A stretch of DNA of 64,000 nt from Firmicutes bacterium CAG:24053_14 (lineage in GTDB: Bacteria > Bacillota > Clostridia > Oscillospirales > Oscillospiraceae): NCBI GenBank assembly GCA_001916715.1, contig MNSZ01000046.1:98611-162610 (forward strand), read 5' to 3'. The notes below the pieces were generated by a model that saw only the letters and a list, made by a program, of their open reading frames with translations, was not told where the DNA came from and made no database searches. Below, one piece after another: positions 25,087-33,158 of the stretch. Numbering within the stretch: position 1 is the first letter of the stretch; every line of letters starts with the position of its first letter. The position numbers and the translations under genes were made by a program.

Positions 25087-25114
25087 AAAAAGCTGCATCT
25101 TAACAGATGCAGCT
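25087..25114 (-). terminator. Intrinsic terminator
   Basis: A 10-bp stem AGCTGCATCT/AGATGCAGCT with a 4-base loop and a following T-run on the minus strand. It ends the trmB-to-anti-sigma operon. Confidence 0.88.
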
Positions 25115-25133
25115 ATGCGTTTTATATCACTTT

Positions 25134-25835
25134 TTATTCCCCTGCACATGCATCGAGCAGATCACATATCTCCTGCGCCGAACCTGCGGCGGCAAAAGCT
25201 CCGTTTCCGTAATCGGCATAGACGCGGCCGTCATCAATATAAATGAGCACAAAATCAGGCTCGACACCGTCATCAAAGCTGACCGCGTAATCGGCCTCGC
25301 CCGACACGACATATTCGCTGTGCGCATCTTCTGCCGGCGCAAGCAGTGTGCGGAGCTTTTCAGCTGTCTCCGCCGAGATAGCAGCTCTTGTTTTCGCATT
25401 CTGAGCCAGAGTATATGTTGTTTTGTCACCATTGACGGTTTGTCCGGTGAATCTCCCGTCCAGAACAGGCAGCGTCTCTTCAACATACAATTCGATTGAA
25501 TCGACTTTGTTTTCCGCCGGTCCGAACATACCGCTTTTGGCTCCCGCGAATATGACAAGGGCAAGGCATGCCGCTACGGACAGATATTTTATCCACACTA
25601 TACCGGTTTTCTTCTTCGGCTTTGCCTTTATGCCGGACATAATCTTTTCATGCAGTCCGTCGGGCAGCGACTCTTCCTCATGCATCTGCTCCGACACTGC
25701 CGAAAATGCATCATAAACGCTTCTGCATTCGGGACAGGAGGCAATATGCTCGCGCACGAGGCTCTGCTCTGCTTGGCTAAGCTCGCCGTCAAGAAGGCAG
25801 CTTATCATTTCTCTGCATTTTTCACAGTCTATCAT
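25134..25835 (-). CDS. Anti-sigma factor with zinc-finger domain
   Basis: A 233-residue one-span protein. The N-terminal anti-sigma zinc finger (residues 1-45) reads CEKCREMISCLLDGEL, then HIASCPEC, with His-x3-Cys-x2-Cys ligands. A membrane span follows at about 95-113 (YLSVAACLALVIFAGA), then an extracellular domain of about 120 residues with no recognised fold. It should bind and silence the ECF sigma factor encoded just upstream, with which it overlaps by four bases. Release may follow proteolysis or redox change at the Cys cluster. Start after GGAGGCGGC. Confidence 0.88.
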   Translation of the reverse strand: MIDCEKCREMISCLLDGELSQAEQSLVREHIASCPECRSVYDAFSAVSEQMHEEESLPDGLHEKIMSGIKAKPKKKTGIVWIKYLSVAACLALVIFAGAKSGMFGPAENKVDSIELYVEETLPVLDGRFTGQTVNGDKTTYTLAQNAKTRAAISAETAEKLRTLLAPAEDAHSEYVVSGEADYAVSFDDGVEPDFVLIYIDDGRVYADYGNGAFAAAGSAQEICDLLDACAGE

Positions 25836-26449
25836 GTTTTGCCGCCTCCTTTCATTCCTTTTGACGCTATAGACTCCGGAATGTTCCCGCTGTCGAGCAA
25901 AAATATGCACAATCTCTTACGCGCGCGGAAAATACGCGACTTGACCGTGCCCTCCTCAAGCGAAAGCGCCTTGCCTATCTCGGCATAGCTCATGCCGCCA
26001 AGCTCTCGCATGACAAGTATCTGCCGCTGCTTATCCGGCAGAGTCTTCAATCCCTCCTCCACCGACTGCATGCTTATCTTTTTTATAAGCTGCTGCTCGG
26101 GGTCGGCTTTCGGGTCGGGGATGTCAAGCTGAGCATCCTCGTCATCGTCGCTCACGGTAAGAGATACCTGCTGCTTTCGGCTTTTCGAGCGCAGAAAATC
26201 AAGGCAGACGTTCGTCGTTATCCTGTATATCCACACGGAAAACTTACTGTCGCCCCTGAACGAGGAAAGGCTGCCGTAGGCCTTGATAAACGCCTCCTGC
26301 GTCATATCGAAGGCATCGTCGCGGTCCCCCACCATGCGCAGCGCAAGGTTATAAACCGTTTTTTCGTACCTCAGCACAAGCTCTTCAAAGGCGTTTGCGT
26401 CGCCGCCGAGAACTTTTTCGATTATTTTCTTTTCAGAAACTTCAGTCAT
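25832..26449 (-). CDS. ECF-type RNA polymerase sigma factor (SigW/RpoE-like)
   Basis: A 205-residue sigma-70 family member. Region 2 (about 20-90): FEELVLRYEKTVYNLALRM, then DAFDMTQEAFIKAY and SKFSVWIYRITTNVCLDFLR. Region 4 (about 130-185): LKTLPDKQRQILVMRELGGM and YAEIGKALSLEEGTVKSRIF. It overlaps dusB upstream and the anti-sigma gene downstream by four bases each, so the pair is expressed with RNA-modification genes. The target promoter motif cannot be deduced here. Confidence 0.92.
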   Translation of the reverse strand: MTEVSEKKIIEKVLGGDANAFEELVLRYEKTVYNLALRMVGDRDDAFDMTQEAFIKAYGSLSSFRGDSKFSVWIYRITTNVCLDFLRSKSRKQQVSLTVSDDDEDAQLDIPDPKADPEQQLIKKISMQSVEEGLKTLPDKQRQILVMRELGGMSYAEIGKALSLEEGTVKSRIFRARKRLCIFLLDSGNIPESIASKGMKGGGKT

Positions 26450-27417
26450 ACAAGCTCTCTCTTTATACCTTTTATTATTTCCTCAAGCTCATCGAGCGTT
26501 TCGACCTTCACAAGGCGCTGCTTATAGTACCCGGCGTACGCCACGCCCTTGAGGTACCACGGTATCTGGTGCCTCGCCTCAAGGCAGGCAAGGCGCTCGC
26601 CGAATTTTTCCGCATACATTTTTGTATGCCTTAAAGCGAGATCCATGCGCTCGGCAAGCGGCGGCTTTTCCGGTATCTCTTTGCCGGAGAGCAGCGCGTT
26701 TGCCTCGGCAAAAAGCCACGGATCGCCGAACACGCCGCGCCCTGCCATAGCAAGATCGCAGCCGGTGTAGCGCAGGATATGCGCCGCATCCTCGGCGGAA
26801 AATATATCGCCGTTTGCGATGACCGGAATATCGACGGATTTTTTCACCTCGCGGATGATATCCCAGTCCGCACGGCCGGAGTACATCTGCGCTCTCGTTC
26901 TGCCGTGCACGGCTATCGCGGAAGCCCCCGCCTGCTGCATTATCTTTGCAAACTCCACGGCATTGACGCTTCCGCCGTCAAATCCCTTTCGGAACTTGAC
27001 CGTAACGGGGACATCGACGTTCGACACCACCGCCTGTACTATTTTCCCGGCAAGCTCCGGATCGCGCATGAGCGCCGAGCCGTCGCCGCTTTTGACGATC
27101 TTGCCCACCGGGCAGCCCATATTTATATCCAGCATATCCGCGCCGGAATATTCGATCGCCATAGGCGCTGCCTGTGCCATTATCTCCGGCTCGTGGCCGA
27201 ATATCTGCGCGGCGAAGGGTCGGCAGCCGGGCAGATTATAAAGCAGGCTTTTTGTCTTATTATCGCCGTAGCACAGCGCTTTCGCACTGACCATCTCGGT
27301 CGTCGTGAGTGCGGCGCCAAGCTCGGTGCATATCGCACGGAACGCAAAATCCGTGACCCCTGCCATTGGTGCAAGCGTCAGCAAGCCGCTTATTTCAACA
27401 TTGCCTATCTTCACCAT
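26446..27417 (-). CDS. dusB: tRNA dihydrouridine synthase
   Basis: A 323-residue FMN enzyme reducing uridines in the tRNA D-loop with NADPH. Motifs: LAPMAGVTDFAFR near residue 15, MLDINMGCPVGKIVKSGDGS with the catalytic Cys (about residue 100), VTVKFRKGFD, AIAVHGRTR and VIANGDIFS, plus the C-terminal helical RNA-binding domain. It overlaps xth upstream and the sigma factor downstream. DusB-type assignment rests on overall similarity. Confidence 0.92.
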   Translation of the reverse strand: MVKIGNVEISGLLTLAPMAGVTDFAFRAICTELGAALTTTEMVSAKALCYGDNKTKSLLYNLPGCRPFAAQIFGHEPEIMAQAAPMAIEYSGADMLDINMGCPVGKIVKSGDGSALMRDPELAGKIVQAVVSNVDVPVTVKFRKGFDGGSVNAVEFAKIMQQAGASAIAVHGRTRAQMYSGRADWDIIREVKKSVDIPVIANGDIFSAEDAAHILRYTGCDLAMAGRGVFGDPWLFAEANALLSGKEIPEKPPLAERMDLALRHTKMYAEKFGERLACLEARHQIPWYLKGVAYAGYYKQRLVKVETLDELEEIIKGIKRELV

Positions 27418-28160
27418 AATATATCCAGTCCCACCGGGCAGTGATCCGAGCCCATGATTTCGGGCAGTATGTAAGCATCCTTTATGTTATCACGCAGCCT
27501 GTCGGATACGACAAAGTAGTCGATACGCCAGCCGACGTTGCGCTCACGCGCAGCCGCACGGTAGCTCCACCACGAATACGCATCGCGCTTATCGGGGTAA
27601 AGCGTGCGGAAGCTGTCGATAAATCCGGCATCGAGAAGCTCGGTGAACTTGCCGCGCTCTTCGTCGGAAAAGCCGGGGTTAAAGTGGTTCGTATCGGGAT
27701 TTTTGAGGTCTATCTCACAGTGGGCAACATTCATGTCGCCGCAGACTATGACGGGCTTAAGCTTATCCAGCCCCATAAGATACCCTCGGAAATCATCCTC
27801 CCAGCTCATGCGATAGTCTAGGCGCTTGAGCTCGTTCTGCGAATTCGGAGTGTAGACGCACACGAGGAAAAATTCATCGTATTCGAGTGTTATTGATCTG
27901 CCCTCCGTTTCGTGTCCGGGGATGTTTTGTCTCACGCTTATTGGCGTGTGCTTTGTAAATATTGCCGTACCGGAATAGCCTTTCTTTTCGGCATAGCTCC
28001 AGTAGCTTTCGTATCCGGGCAGATCGAGCTCTATCTGACCTTCCTGTAATTTTGTCTCCTGCAGGCAGAAAAAATCCGCGTCAAGCGACCAGAATATATC
28101 CTCAAAGCCTTTTTTTACGACGGCGCGCAGGCCGTTTACATTCCAGCTTATAAATCTCAT
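27411..28160 (-). CDS. xth: Exodeoxyribonuclease III / AP endonuclease
   Basis: A 249-residue DNA repair nuclease of the ExoIII/APE1 family. Motifs: RFISWNVNGLRAV, FCLQETKLQEGQ with the metal-binding Glu, VCGDMNVAH, and the C-terminal GSDHCPVGLDI with the catalytic Asp-His. It incises 5-prime of abasic sites. It sits between trmB and dusB with short overlaps on both sides. Confidence 0.94.
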   Translation of the reverse strand: MRFISWNVNGLRAVVKKGFEDIFWSLDADFFCLQETKLQEGQIELDLPGYESYWSYAEKKGYSGTAIFTKHTPISVRQNIPGHETEGRSITLEYDEFFLVCVYTPNSQNELKRLDYRMSWEDDFRGYLMGLDKLKPVIVCGDMNVAHCEIDLKNPDTNHFNPGFSDEERGKFTELLDAGFIDSFRTLYPDKRDAYSWWSYRAAARERNVGWRIDYFVVSDRLRDNIKDAYILPEIMGSDHCPVGLDILW

Positions 28161-28870
28161 TCGTTCAGCCCCCTCGCGTCGGAAAGCGCAGCATTGCGCA
28201 GCCTCGGTGCCTCGCCGGACGCGCCGTTTTTTGTGTTCTCGGTTTTTACTGCAACAAGGCGGTTTATCTTAACGCCCATTTCACGGAACTTGCACTCGTA
28301 GTCGGTCATGACTCCGCCCTCGCCGCCGGCATGCAGGTCATTGGTCACGCTGTGGACCTCCCAGCCCTCGGCCTTTATCTGCTCAAGCGACCAAGTAAAC
28401 AGCGGCAGATTATCCGTCTTGAAGCATACCTCACCGCCCATTGGCAGGATATCGGCATATATCCGCAAAAAATTCGGAGATGTGAGCCGGTGCTTTGCAT
28501 CGCGGCTTTTCGGCCACGGGTCGCAGAAGTTGACGAAAATGCGCTCGACCTCGCCGGGAGCAAACACCTCGCGCAGTTTCAGTGCGTCCATAGATATAAA
28601 CCGCACGTTGTCTGTCTCTTCGGCGCAGGCGCGCTCCATGGCGATGACCATAGCATCCTCGACCCTTTCAAGGGCGATAAGCTCCGCCTCGGGATTTTCC
28701 TTTGCCGTGCCGACCGTAAATTGGCCCTTGCCGCAGCCTATCTCGAGCCACAGGCTTTTTCCGGGAAAGCTCTCACGCCATTTCCCGCGCAGGGCGGCAG
28801 GCTCGGCTATCTGCACCGCGGCGCACTTTTCCATGCGCGGCTGCAAATTCGGTTTTTTTCTCATTCGCAT
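28157..28870 (-). CDS. trmB: tRNA (guanine-N7-)-methyltransferase
   Basis: A 237-residue SAM-dependent methyltransferase that forms m7G46 in tRNA. Motifs: LWLEIGCGKGQFTVGTA (SAM loop), LIALERVEDA, NFCDPWPKSRDAKHRLTS (signature) and the C-terminal TDYECKFREMGVKINRL. The ATG at MRMRKKP has GGAGAG ten bases upstream. A start ten residues earlier (28900) would coincide with the predicted transcription start. The C-terminus carries about 25 extra residues beyond the usual end. First gene of the trmB-xth-dusB-sigma-anti-sigma operon. Confidence 0.92.
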   Translation of the reverse strand: MRMRKKPNLQPRMEKCAAVQIAEPAALRGKWRESFPGKSLWLEIGCGKGQFTVGTAKENPEAELIALERVEDAMVIAMERACAEETDNVRFISMDALKLREVFAPGEVERIFVNFCDPWPKSRDAKHRLTSPNFLRIYADILPMGGEVCFKTDNLPLFTWSLEQIKAEGWEVHSVTNDLHAGGEGGVMTDYECKFREMGVKINRLVAVKTENTKNGASGEAPRLRNAALSDARGLNE

Positions 28871-28903
28871 TTTAAGATCACTCTCCGAAGCTTTATCCAT
28901 AGT

Positions 28904-28932
28904 AAAATACCATACATTCGACAAAACATCAA
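28904..28932 (-). promoter_or_regulatory. Likely promoter of trmB operon
   Basis: Minus-strand TTGATG (28932-28927) and TATTTT (28909-28904) with 17-base spacing. Confidence 0.5.
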
Positions 28933-28998
28933 TCCGAAAATCATTCAATATCAACACATTTTCGGCAAAAAACCGGACATTTTCTGACATATAACTAC

Positions 28999-29027
28999 TT
29001 GAAAACTTAAAAATCTTATGATATAAT
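28999..29027 (+). promoter_or_regulatory. Promoter of rex
   Basis: TTGAAA (28999-29004) and a perfect TATAAT (29022-29027), 17-base spacer. AAGGAG precedes the rex start codon further down. Confidence 0.8.
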
Positions 29028-29081
29028 GCAATAATCAAATAATTAACACCCCTTTGTTGCGTTTTTAAGGAGAATAAATAT

Positions 29082-29750
29082 ATGAAGCGTGTAAAAGTAT
29101 CTAATAACGTAATCCGCCGCCTTCCGAGATATCTTAGAAAGCTCGACGAGCTTACCGATGCAGGCGTGAGCCGCATATCATCCGGCGAGCTGGGCCGCCA
29201 GCTCGGTCTCACCCCCTCGCAGATCCGTCAGGACTTCAGCTGCTTCGGCGAGTTCGGCCAGCAGGGCTACGGTTATAAAGTCACCGCACTTCGCGCTGAG
29301 ATCGCATCCATCCTCGGCATGGACAGGGGCTACAGCGCCATCCTCATCGGTGTTGGTAACCTCGGTCAGGCACTTCTGTGCAACTTCTCATTCAAGACCT
29401 GGGGCTTTGACCTCAAGGCCGCGTTCGACGTTAAACCGCAGCTTATCGGAACCGATTACGAGGGCGTAAAAACCCACGACATGGCCACCCTGCCGCAGTT
29501 CCTTTCCGAAAACAAGGTCGATGCAGCCGTTCTGTGTGTTCCCAAGGCTCACGCGGTTCAGACCACCGAGCTTCTCACCTCGCACGGCGTGAACGCGATC
29601 TGGAACTTCACCAACGTCGAGCTGACCGCTCCCGAGAGCAGCACCATCGTTGAGAACATCCACTTCTCCGACTCTCTGCTGTCGCTGAGCTACTACATCT
29701 CCGAGGATAACGACGAGAAGGCCGCAAGAGCTGCAAGAATGAACAAATAA
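29082..29750 (+). CDS. rex: Redox-sensing transcriptional repressor Rex
   Basis: A 222-residue NADH/NAD+ sensor. Winged-helix DNA-binding domain (about 1-80): NNVIRRLPRYLRKLDEL, then SGELGRQLGLTPSQIRQDF and the wing FGEFGQQGYGY. The Rossmann domain has LIGVGNLGQALL (about 93-104), and the C-terminal domain-swapped helix ends the protein. Rex represses fermentation and respiratory genes when NADH is low, fitting an anaerobe. It stands alone with its own promoter and a terminator shared with no other gene. Confidence 0.95.
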   Translation: MKRVKVSNNVIRRLPRYLRKLDELTDAGVSRISSGELGRQLGLTPSQIRQDFSCFGEFGQQGYGYKVTALRAEIASILGMDRGYSAILIGVGNLGQALLCNFSFKTWGFDLKAAFDVKPQLIGTDYEGVKTHDMATLPQFLSENKVDAAVLCVPKAHAVQTTELLTSHGVNAIWNFTNVELTAPESSTIVENIHFSDSLLSLSYYISEDNDEKAARAARMNK

Positions 29751-29762
29751 GCTTACCATTTC

Positions 29763-29789
29763 AAAAGCCGGCCAAAAGCCGGCTTTTTT
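29763..29789 (+). terminator. Intrinsic terminator after rex
   Basis: A 9-bp stem AAAGCCGGC/GCCGGCTTT with a short A-rich loop, followed by TTTTT. Confidence 0.9.
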
Positions 29790-29806
29790 CTTTGGAGGGA
29801 CAACAC

Positions 29807-31165
29807 ATGTCAGACACGATAGCCGCCGTTTCCACCGGCACTCAGGTCTGCGCGATAGGCATCGTCCGTATGTCCGGAGGCAAGGCGATCGAAATCGCAG
29901 ACAGGCTCTTTTCGCCCGTGTCGGGGCGCAAAATGGCCGACTGCGAGGACAGAAAGCTCATCTACGGAAAGCTCTGCGACGAGCAGGGTCGGCTTCTGGA
30001 TATCTGCCTTTGCACGATAAGCCGCGCTCCGAACAGCTACACCGGCGAGGACACCGCCGAATTTCAGTGCCACGGCTCGCCCATCGTTCTGCGCGCGGTG
30101 CTCGAGGCGGCGTTCAGCCTCGGCGCGAGGCAGGCTCTGCCCGGCGAGTTCACAAAGCGCGCATTTCTTAACGGCCGCATGGATCTTTCCGGCGCGGAGG
30201 CAGTCGCGGATATCATCGACGCCGAAACCGCCGAGGCCGCGCGCAACGCAGCCGGTCAGCTCGGCGGAGCTATATCGCGCCGCATCGATGAAATATACGG
30301 TACGCTCACCGACATAAGCTCGCACTATCACGCGGTGCTCGACTATCCCGACGAGGATATCGAGGACTTCACCCTTGCGCGATACGAATCGGATATAGAG
30401 CGCTGCACGGCAGTGCTTGAAAGCCTTCGCGCAAGCTATGACAGCGGAAAGCTTCTGCACTCGGGCGTTCCGGCTGCGATAGTCGGGCGGCCCAACGCCG
30501 GAAAAAGCTCGCTTTTGAACGCCGTTTTGGGCTATGACCGCGCCATAGTCACCGATATCCCCGGCACGACGCGCGACACGATCGAGGAAAAGCTGCGTCT
30601 CGGCGGCGTACTGCTTCGTTTGACCGACACAGCCGGCATTCGTGAGACCGACGATGAGATAGAGCGCATGGGCGTCACGCGCTCGCGCCGCGCAATGGAG
30701 CAGGCAGACCTTGTTCTAGCCGTCATCGACGGACACCGCGAGATAACGTGTGAAGATCTTGAGCTTATAAAATGCGCCGAGCGCGCGCCGCACGGCATCG
30801 TCATTTTATCCAAACATGACCTTGGCAGTTTGAGCAAAATGCCCAAAACAACGCTGCCGATCATCGAGATAAGCTCAGTCACCGGCGAGGGGCTTGATAA
30901 GCTCGAGGACACGGTGCGCGCGCTGTTTCCCATGCCGGCCGCGCCTGCCGGAGAGATACTGACGAATGCCCGGCAGTTTGACGCCGTTTCGCGCGCGCTT
31001 GAATCCATGAAAGCAGCCGGCGGCGCGATGCGATCGGGCTGCACGCCCGACATAGTCCTCACCGAGACCGAGACCGCCATGGCCGCCCTCGGCGAGCTTA
31101 CCGGACGCACCGTGCGCGAGGAGGTCACGAACCGAATATTCGAGCGCTTCTGCGTTGGTAAATAG
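29807..31165 (+). CDS. mnmE: tRNA modification GTPase MnmE (TrmE)
   Basis: A 452-residue GTPase that with MnmG forms cmnm5U at tRNA wobble positions. N-terminal folate-binding domain: DTIAAVST, IVRMSGGKAI and the HGSPIVLRAVLE region. The G domain starts near residue 218: GRPNAGKSSLL, DIPGTTRDT, DTAGIRE, and a modified NKxD-like segment (LSKHDL). The C-terminus ends FCVGK, the conserved Cys-x-Gly-Lys of the active site. Start after GGAGGGAC. No partner gene (mnmG) is within the window. Confidence 0.95.
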   Translation: MSDTIAAVSTGTQVCAIGIVRMSGGKAIEIADRLFSPVSGRKMADCEDRKLIYGKLCDEQGRLLDICLCTISRAPNSYTGEDTAEFQCHGSPIVLRAVLEAAFSLGARQALPGEFTKRAFLNGRMDLSGAEAVADIIDAETAEAARNAAGQLGGAISRRIDEIYGTLTDISSHYHAVLDYPDEDIEDFTLARYESDIERCTAVLESLRASYDSGKLLHSGVPAAIVGRPNAGKSSLLNAVLGYDRAIVTDIPGTTRDTIEEKLRLGGVLLRLTDTAGIRETDDEIERMGVTRSRRAMEQADLVLAVIDGHREITCEDLELIKCAERAPHGIVILSKHDLGSLSKMPKTTLPIIEISSVTGEGLDKLEDTVRALFPMPAAPAGEILTNARQFDAVSRALESMKAAGGAMRSGCTPDIVLTETETAMAALGELTGRTVREEVTNRIFERFCVGK

Positions 31166-31180
31166 AAAGACAAGAAGCAA

Positions 31181-31212
31181 AAACAGACGGCTGGGCCGTC
31201 TGTTTTTTATTT
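31181..31212. terminator. Bidirectional terminator between mnmE and the racemase-like gene
   Basis: An 11-bp stem AAACAGACGGC/GCCGTCTGTTT with loop TGG, followed by T-runs on the plus strand and A-runs that serve the minus strand. Confidence 0.85.
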
Positions 31213-32496
31213 TATATAAGGAAGTCCCGTCTGGGGGCGCGGATAGAACAGCACCTTCGGGCAGGCTTTGCCCGTCAGAGCCATTGCGCGCTCAAGCGCT
31301 TTCTGCACATCGCGGACAGGCTCCATGAGCATCGTGCGCGCCTCGTCGTCGCTCACGTTCGGACAGCTGAGTATTACCCTTGCGCCCTTGCGGTATATCT
31401 TCGCAAGCAGCAGGACGTGATCCATCTGGATCTCGTAATGCTCCGTCGTCCACTTTTCTACCTCCGGCAGCGTTTTTCCCGAGCCGAACGCGCGCAGCAT
31501 ATCCGGGGAATTCACGCCCTCGGCGCAGCCGCAGGTGAGCAGCGTAACGATATCGCCGTCGAGTATCTCCGTAAGGCCTATAAGCGCCTTTGCCGACTGA
31601 TAAAAGTCGATATCCAGCGGCTGACCGGGGCAGGTCACGATAACGTCGGGCTTTTCGATACCGACGCCGAGATAATCGCGCACATATTTGACCGCCGCGC
31701 TGTGGCACTCGACAAGACTGCCGGTGAAAACGGCGGCTATTTTCATCTCGTTATTGAGAATGCAGTTTACGCCGAAGTCAATGCCGAACAGCTCTGCCGC
31801 TTCGATCATATCGTCGCTCACGGGGTTTCCGTCGATCTTGCCAATGGCCGCGTTGGGGTCAAGTATCCGCTCGGGGCGGTGGTTTATGCGGATCGTCTCC
31901 TCGCTTGATATGCCGGGCAGCACGGACTTTCGTCCGCCGGAGAAGCCTGCGAACTCATGCGGCTCGACCTTGCCGATCTGAACATGAACATCGCACTCAT
32001 ATGCCCTGCGGTTTACCGTCACGGGCATTCCGTTCGAGCTGTCGCCGAGATATATAAGATTATCCTTATCAAACGGCGTGTGGTTTACGCACGTTACCTT
32101 GCCGTAAAGCTCGCCGAGGGCGCACCTCATCTCGTCCTCGGTTGCCGGGCGGTGAACGCCGATAGCAACGAAAAACGTGATATTCTCAAGTTCTATGCCG
32201 CCCTTGACAAGCTCATCGACCGCGACCTTCGCCATTGGCGCCGTGGGAATGCCGCGCGTTGCGTCCGATATCAGGACGCAGGCGGTTTTCGCGCCCTTGT
32301 CGCGCACAATCTCATGCAGAGTTTTGCCGGAAACAGGCTCGGCAAAGGCTTTTTCTATAGCCGTCACTTCGTCTATCGCCGCAAGCTGCCTTGTCTGCAC
32401 CATTCCGGCGCAGTTGGCTTCCGGCAGGCGCAGCTCGATGCCGAGCATCGTGTCTTTATATATGCACACGCCGTCTTTATTTTCTAATGTATACAT
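31207..32496 (-). CDS. LarA family (nickel-dependent lactate racemase-like) protein, DUF2088
   Basis: A 429-residue member of the LarA/DUF2088 family. Visible family landmarks: SDATRGIPT near residue 78, VAIGVHRPATEDE (His108-like), a His in VQIGKVEPHEF, and FAGFSGGRKSVLPG, whose Lys carries the covalent nickel-pincer cofactor in lactate racemase, followed by the IRINHRPE histidine. Family members racemise or epimerise alpha-hydroxy acids or sugar acids. No larB, larC or larE cofactor genes are adjacent. The ATG at MYTLENK is preceded by GGAGGACAG. It follows the TRAP genes beyond a terminator and probably acts on the imported acid. Confidence 0.85.
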   Translation of the reverse strand: MYTLENKDGVCIYKDTMLGIELRLPEANCAGMVQTRQLAAIDEVTAIEKAFAEPVSGKTLHEIVRDKGAKTACVLISDATRGIPTAPMAKVAVDELVKGGIELENITFFVAIGVHRPATEDEMRCALGELYGKVTCVNHTPFDKDNLIYLGDSSNGMPVTVNRRAYECDVHVQIGKVEPHEFAGFSGGRKSVLPGISSEETIRINHRPERILDPNAAIGKIDGNPVSDDMIEAAELFGIDFGVNCILNNEMKIAAVFTGSLVECHSAAVKYVRDYLGVGIEKPDVIVTCPGQPLDIDFYQSAKALIGLTEILDGDIVTLLTCGCAEGVNSPDMLRAFGSGKTLPEVEKWTTEHYEIQMDHVLLLAKIYRKGARVILSCPNVSDDEARTMLMEPVRDVQKALERAMALTGKACPKVLFYPRPQTGLPYIK

Positions 32497-32517
32497 TGCG
32501 CTGTCCTCCAAGATAAG

Positions 32518-32545
32518 AAAATCGGAGGGGCAGAGCCCCTCCGAC
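32518..32545 (-). terminator. Terminator between dctQ and the racemase-like gene
   Basis: An 11-bp GC-rich stem (TCGGAGGGGC/GCCCCTCCGA type, tight loop) with TTTT following on the minus strand. It may reduce but not abolish read-through into the LarA-like gene, which has no obvious promoter of its own. Confidence 0.8.
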
Positions 32546-32561
32546 TGTAATTATTTTGCCA

Positions 32562-33101
32562 TCAAAGCTCGACGTCCTTGCCGCCGGTGAGATCCTCTTC
32601 GGGCTTCTCGATGCAGGCATAGTTGCCCTTGCCGGTGAAATCGCAGATGAAGTTGCGAAGCTCAAAGAGCGTTACCGGTACGAATGCAACGGGTATTGCC
32701 GCGTAAGCCCATGCATAGGGGATCCTGAGTGCGGGCGTCAGACGGAATCCGGCCTTCATGCAGTACTGAATGCCGATGACGACCATAAGAATGCAGATAC
32801 CGACGATGATAAGCTGCGTAAGCTTGGTCAGGAAATTCTGTACCTTCTTCGGCATGTGCTCTTTGAAGACAACGATCGCGACATGCTCACGGCGCGCTGC
32901 AAGCACCGCAACGCTCATCATGCCGAACCAGACGAGCATTATCTTCAGCAGCTCTTCCGACCATGTCAGCGAGTTGTTCAGAACATAGCGAAATATGATG
33001 TGAGCCATGAGGATAACTACCATCGATACCAGCACGAGTATGAGCAGCACCTTCATTATCTTGAATACTACTTCGAGGGCTTTGTCAATTTTTTCAACCA
33101 T
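32562..33101 (-). CDS. TRAP transporter small membrane subunit (DctQ)
   Basis: A 179-residue protein with four hydrophobic spans (about 14-36, 53-72, 88-112, 132-152) and the family motif MLVWFGMMSVAVLAARREHVAI in its middle, of which WFGMMSVA...REHVAI is characteristic. It links the periplasmic-type binding protein to the large permease in secondary solute uptake driven by Na+ or H+. The acidic tail (EEDLTGGKDVEL) is cytosolic. Third of three TRAP genes in transcription order. Confidence 0.9.
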   Translation of the reverse strand: MVEKIDKALEVVFKIMKVLLILVLVSMVVILMAHIIFRYVLNNSLTWSEELLKIMLVWFGMMSVAVLAARREHVAIVVFKEHMPKKVQNFLTKLTQLIIVGICILMVVIGIQYCMKAGFRLTPALRIPYAWAYAAIPVAFVPVTLFELRNFICDFTGKGNYACIEKPEEDLTGGKDVEL

Positions 33102-33158
33102 TTGTCTTCTCCTTCCGGATGTGTCTTCAGCCGCCTCGGCGGTCAGACGTTAGAGAAA

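Noticed and set aside
31208..31212. Possible shared coding overlap between the mnmE terminator and the racemase-like gene stop
   Set aside because: Only the terminator arm and the stop codon region overlap, as is common for convergent genes; no extra function is needed.
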